Program-made: the position numbers and the translations under genes
Source: Kwoniella botswanensis
Lineage: Eukaryota > Basidiomycota > Tremellomycetes > Tremellales > Cryptococcaceae
Direction: 5' to 3'
Assembly: GCF_036426115.1 (NCBI RefSeq)
Contig: NC_088599.1
Coordinates: 14,902,001-14,966,000, forward strand
Length of the DNA: 64,000 nt
Shown: positions 61,853-64,000 of the stretch, piece by piece
Position numbering within the stretch: the stretch's first letter is position 1
Layout: each line of letters begins with the position of its first letter
The notes under the pieces: generated by a model
The model's input: the letters and a program-made list of their open reading frames with translations, nothing else
Database searches by the model: none
What the model was told of the DNA's origin: nothing

Positions 61853-62286
61853 TGGAACGGTGTACGCAAGAGGATGTAATGGGTGTGATGCGAGTTTAAC
61901 ATGAACTGGTAAAATGTGATAAATTGTTTACTCTTTATGCTGATGTCATTTTACAGGTGATCGGCCGAACGGTGAAAAGCAGTAAATCAGCTGAACCTAG
62001 CGAGTATGCATATGCATGCTGAGCAGCATCTAGCACATCATGGAGCCAGTACAAGTCATAGTTCGAACGGTATGCATGCAAAACGGTCCAAACCAATGTC
62101 GTGATATGTGAAGTAGATATGTAGGAGGTTGTTGACACACCCACTCGGGTAAATACATGCAACATCCTCTCTCGTTCTTTCTTCTCCTTTCTTCCATTTC
62201 ATCACTTTCATCCATCCATTCACTATATATTAGCAACCATCCAGTCCATCCCGACTGCCTGAAATACAGCAGCTTACAGCAGCACC
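61853..62286. promoter_or_regulatory. Divergent promoter, zinc transporter and SPT20
   Basis: A 434-nt gap between divergent start codons with TC-rich stretches on the SPT20 side. No zinc-response element was identified by eye. Confidence 0.45.
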
Positions 62287-63788
62287 ATGGCAAGTGCATC
62301 AGGATACAACCACCATCGGTTCGCTCGAGCAGTTTTGAAGAAATCGAGGAAATGGGAACCTAGTTTGACTGTTCAGCTTCATCATAATCATTGGAGGTTT
62401 GAGAACTCGGTGGGTCATCGTTGTTGTTTCCTCGGGACTTCTCATCCCACCAGCCTATGTGATCAATTAGCTGACGATGATGATGGTGATACAGCCTATA
62501 AATTTCCAATATGACGGCGAGATGAAGGTGAGTGATCCACATCTCCTGCTCCTCTCGATATACATCCTCCTGTTTCTCAATTTATCATACATCCCACTAA
62601 CACTATCTGTCTGTCTGCACTAGCCATTCCTCCTCGCACTCCGATCTCAAGTTATTCCCTCCTCCCTCATTCGATCACTGTACAACATCTATCCTACCAT
62701 ATCCTTCGTGGATGGTTGTCTGGTAGTGGAGATTCAAGATTTTAGGAGATCGCCCGAAACTCGCTCGAGGGTGGTCATGAGACCTGCAGCGGAGACGCTC
62801 GCTCAGACCATAGACGTTATTTCAGAGAGGAAAGGACAAGTATTGGATGAAGGAATGGGATTGGAATTGGAATCCAGGATAATAGTGAGTAGTGTCTTGG
62901 AACACTTTTATCCACTATCTTTCGGAATATCCAACCTCGCCATGTCCAACTGACCGTTACTATACCATATTAACTTATCTGTTCTTCTCACAGGCAGCGA
63001 CCTCACCCCCACTCTACCTGGGGACATCCATCCTAGCGACCCGCAATGCGACTCTTGCCCTTGCCTTGACATCACCAGCCAACCCCAACCTCTCTTCAGA
63101 CGGTACCGTACGGTCTTCCTCCTCATCCTCAGGCAACGGTACAGGCAACGACTCCAAATCGACTTTAGACAAGATGCGCAAGCTTTTACGCGCCGGTATA
63201 AATGATCGATCGACCTCATCTGGTGGTACGCCCTTCCAAGCTAATTGGGTAGTTTTGAGGGCCAAAGAGCAGTTTGAGAGATTGAAGATGCAGAGGGAGA
63301 TAGAGGCTAGGGAAGCTGCTAGTAGACCTCCGCAGGGTATGGGTAATGGGAATGATCCAAATGGAATGCTACAGAATGGTGGAGAAGGGATAGGTATAGG
63401 TGCAGAAGGTATGGGTAATGGAGAGACGACGGGGGAGAAGAAAAAGGTGAAAAAGAAAAGACCTCCTCCTCAAGCTGAAGAACAGGAAGATGAAGGAATC
63501 AAGGAAGTGAAGAAACCTAAAAAGAAGAAGAAATTGAATAATACAAATACGGCAGCGGATGCGGAAGCTACGAAGAGTGAAGAGACAACCGCTGCTCCGA
63601 CTAAGAAGAAGAAGAATGCAAATGCTCAGAAAGATACGAACGCTGCTCAGAACGAAGCTCCCCCACCAGCCAAGAAGAAGGTGCAGAAGAAGAAGAAAGA
63701 TGATGGTGAAAAGGCGAAAAATGATGGTCATGCTGGCGAATCTGGAGCAGCGGCAGCGGCAGGAGCAGGTGGGGCGGGGTTGAGTTGA
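62287..63788 (+). CDS. SPT20: SAGA complex subunit Spt20
   Basis: Exons 62287..62409, 62495..62527, 62624..62884, 62994..63788; 403 aa. Spt20 is a scaffold that holds the SAGA histone acetyltransferase/deubiquitinase complex together in the nucleus. The N-terminal SEP/Spt20 domain is recognised by SLTVQLHHNHWRFENS, PINFQYDGEMKPFLLALR, a VIPSSLIRSLYNIYP stretch and the FVDGCLVVEIQDFR strand, ending with LYLGTSILATRN. After about residue 200 the chain is low-complexity: Gly/Asn-rich, then Lys-rich blocks (KKKVKKKRPPPQ, KKPKKKKKLNN) and an Ala/Gly end. Exon 2 is just 33 nt and restores the FENS-PINFQY join. Confidence 0.85.
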
Positions 63789-64000
63789 AGTCATGGTAGT
63801 ATGAAAGAGTTTTATTGAATGATTGGGATTTGGGGAAAGGGGTGAAGTTGAGACTCATTACATATACATATATCGTCAATTTCCGTTAATTTGACTTAAT
63901 AATCGTGTTGTACAACGTTGTAAACTGTAATCTAGATGGGATACAAGAACAATCATGATATAATCGTCCGATGCTTATCCTTCTCACGACGTCTTTTAAC
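63789..64000. other. SPT20 downstream region
   Basis: The last 212 nt hold the SPT20 3' UTR. No start of a further gene is visible at the edge. Confidence 0.4.

Overview
The window is nuclear DNA from a basidiomycete yeast, most likely of the Tremellales (Cryptococcus/Kwoniella lineage). Genes are packed head to tail or back to back, and almost all are cut by short GTRNGT...YAG introns. TRP1 is the fungal trifunctional fusion. The G-alpha gene closely resembles Cryptococcus Gpa1 as I remember that sequence. tRNA genes carry introns. Exon coordinates were derived by hand: each join was chosen so that splice sites, reading phase and family alignment agree. No search was run.

Regions: (1) 1-9.2 kb, housekeeping genes: 3-ketoacyl-CoA reductase (3' end), a DUF1769 protein, a REX4 exonuclease gene whose frame is broken by one base, trifunctional TRP1, and a Vps66/Loa1-like acyltransferase. 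(2) 9.4-17 kb: two lineage-specific unknowns, clathrin light chain, and two identical intron-bearing tRNA-Ile(AAU) genes. (3) 17.8-28.1 kb: GPA1, a LAMTOR1/Ego1-like anchor, a small mitochondrial protein split into micro-exons, a LIM-domain-binding regulator, a third identical tRNA-Ile, and a DUF1479 protein. (4) 29-34.5 kb: three tandem copies of a secreted-protein gene (one intact, two decayed) and a sugar-transporter relic with an internal inverted segment. (5) 35-51 kb: a seven-helix membrane protein, a sugar transporter, flavocytochrome b2, an alpha/beta hydrolase, a quinone-reductase-like enzyme, an amidohydrolase and a long disordered protein. (6) 51.7-57.1 kb: three tandem secreted proteins with a double-psi beta-barrel (RlpA/barwin-like) head, a mucin-like linker and a polybasic tail. 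(7) 57.3-64 kb: VPS4, a CDF zinc transporter and SPT20.

The accessory biology lies in the two tandem clusters of secreted proteins. They look unrelated in their main domains, yet both end in a cysteine next to a cluster of Lys/Arg. The barrel trio keeps exon phases and a C-terminal signature (ALFAE-like motif, N-glycosylation sequon, Cys, polybasic run) while the linkers have diverged freely. This is the strongest candidate here for an undescribed system. The core genes cover signalling and nutrient sensing (GPA1, LAMTOR-like), endosomal traffic (VPS4, CLC1), carbon use (CYB2, sugar transporter), zinc storage and chromatin (SPT20). They look like ordinary syntenic background.
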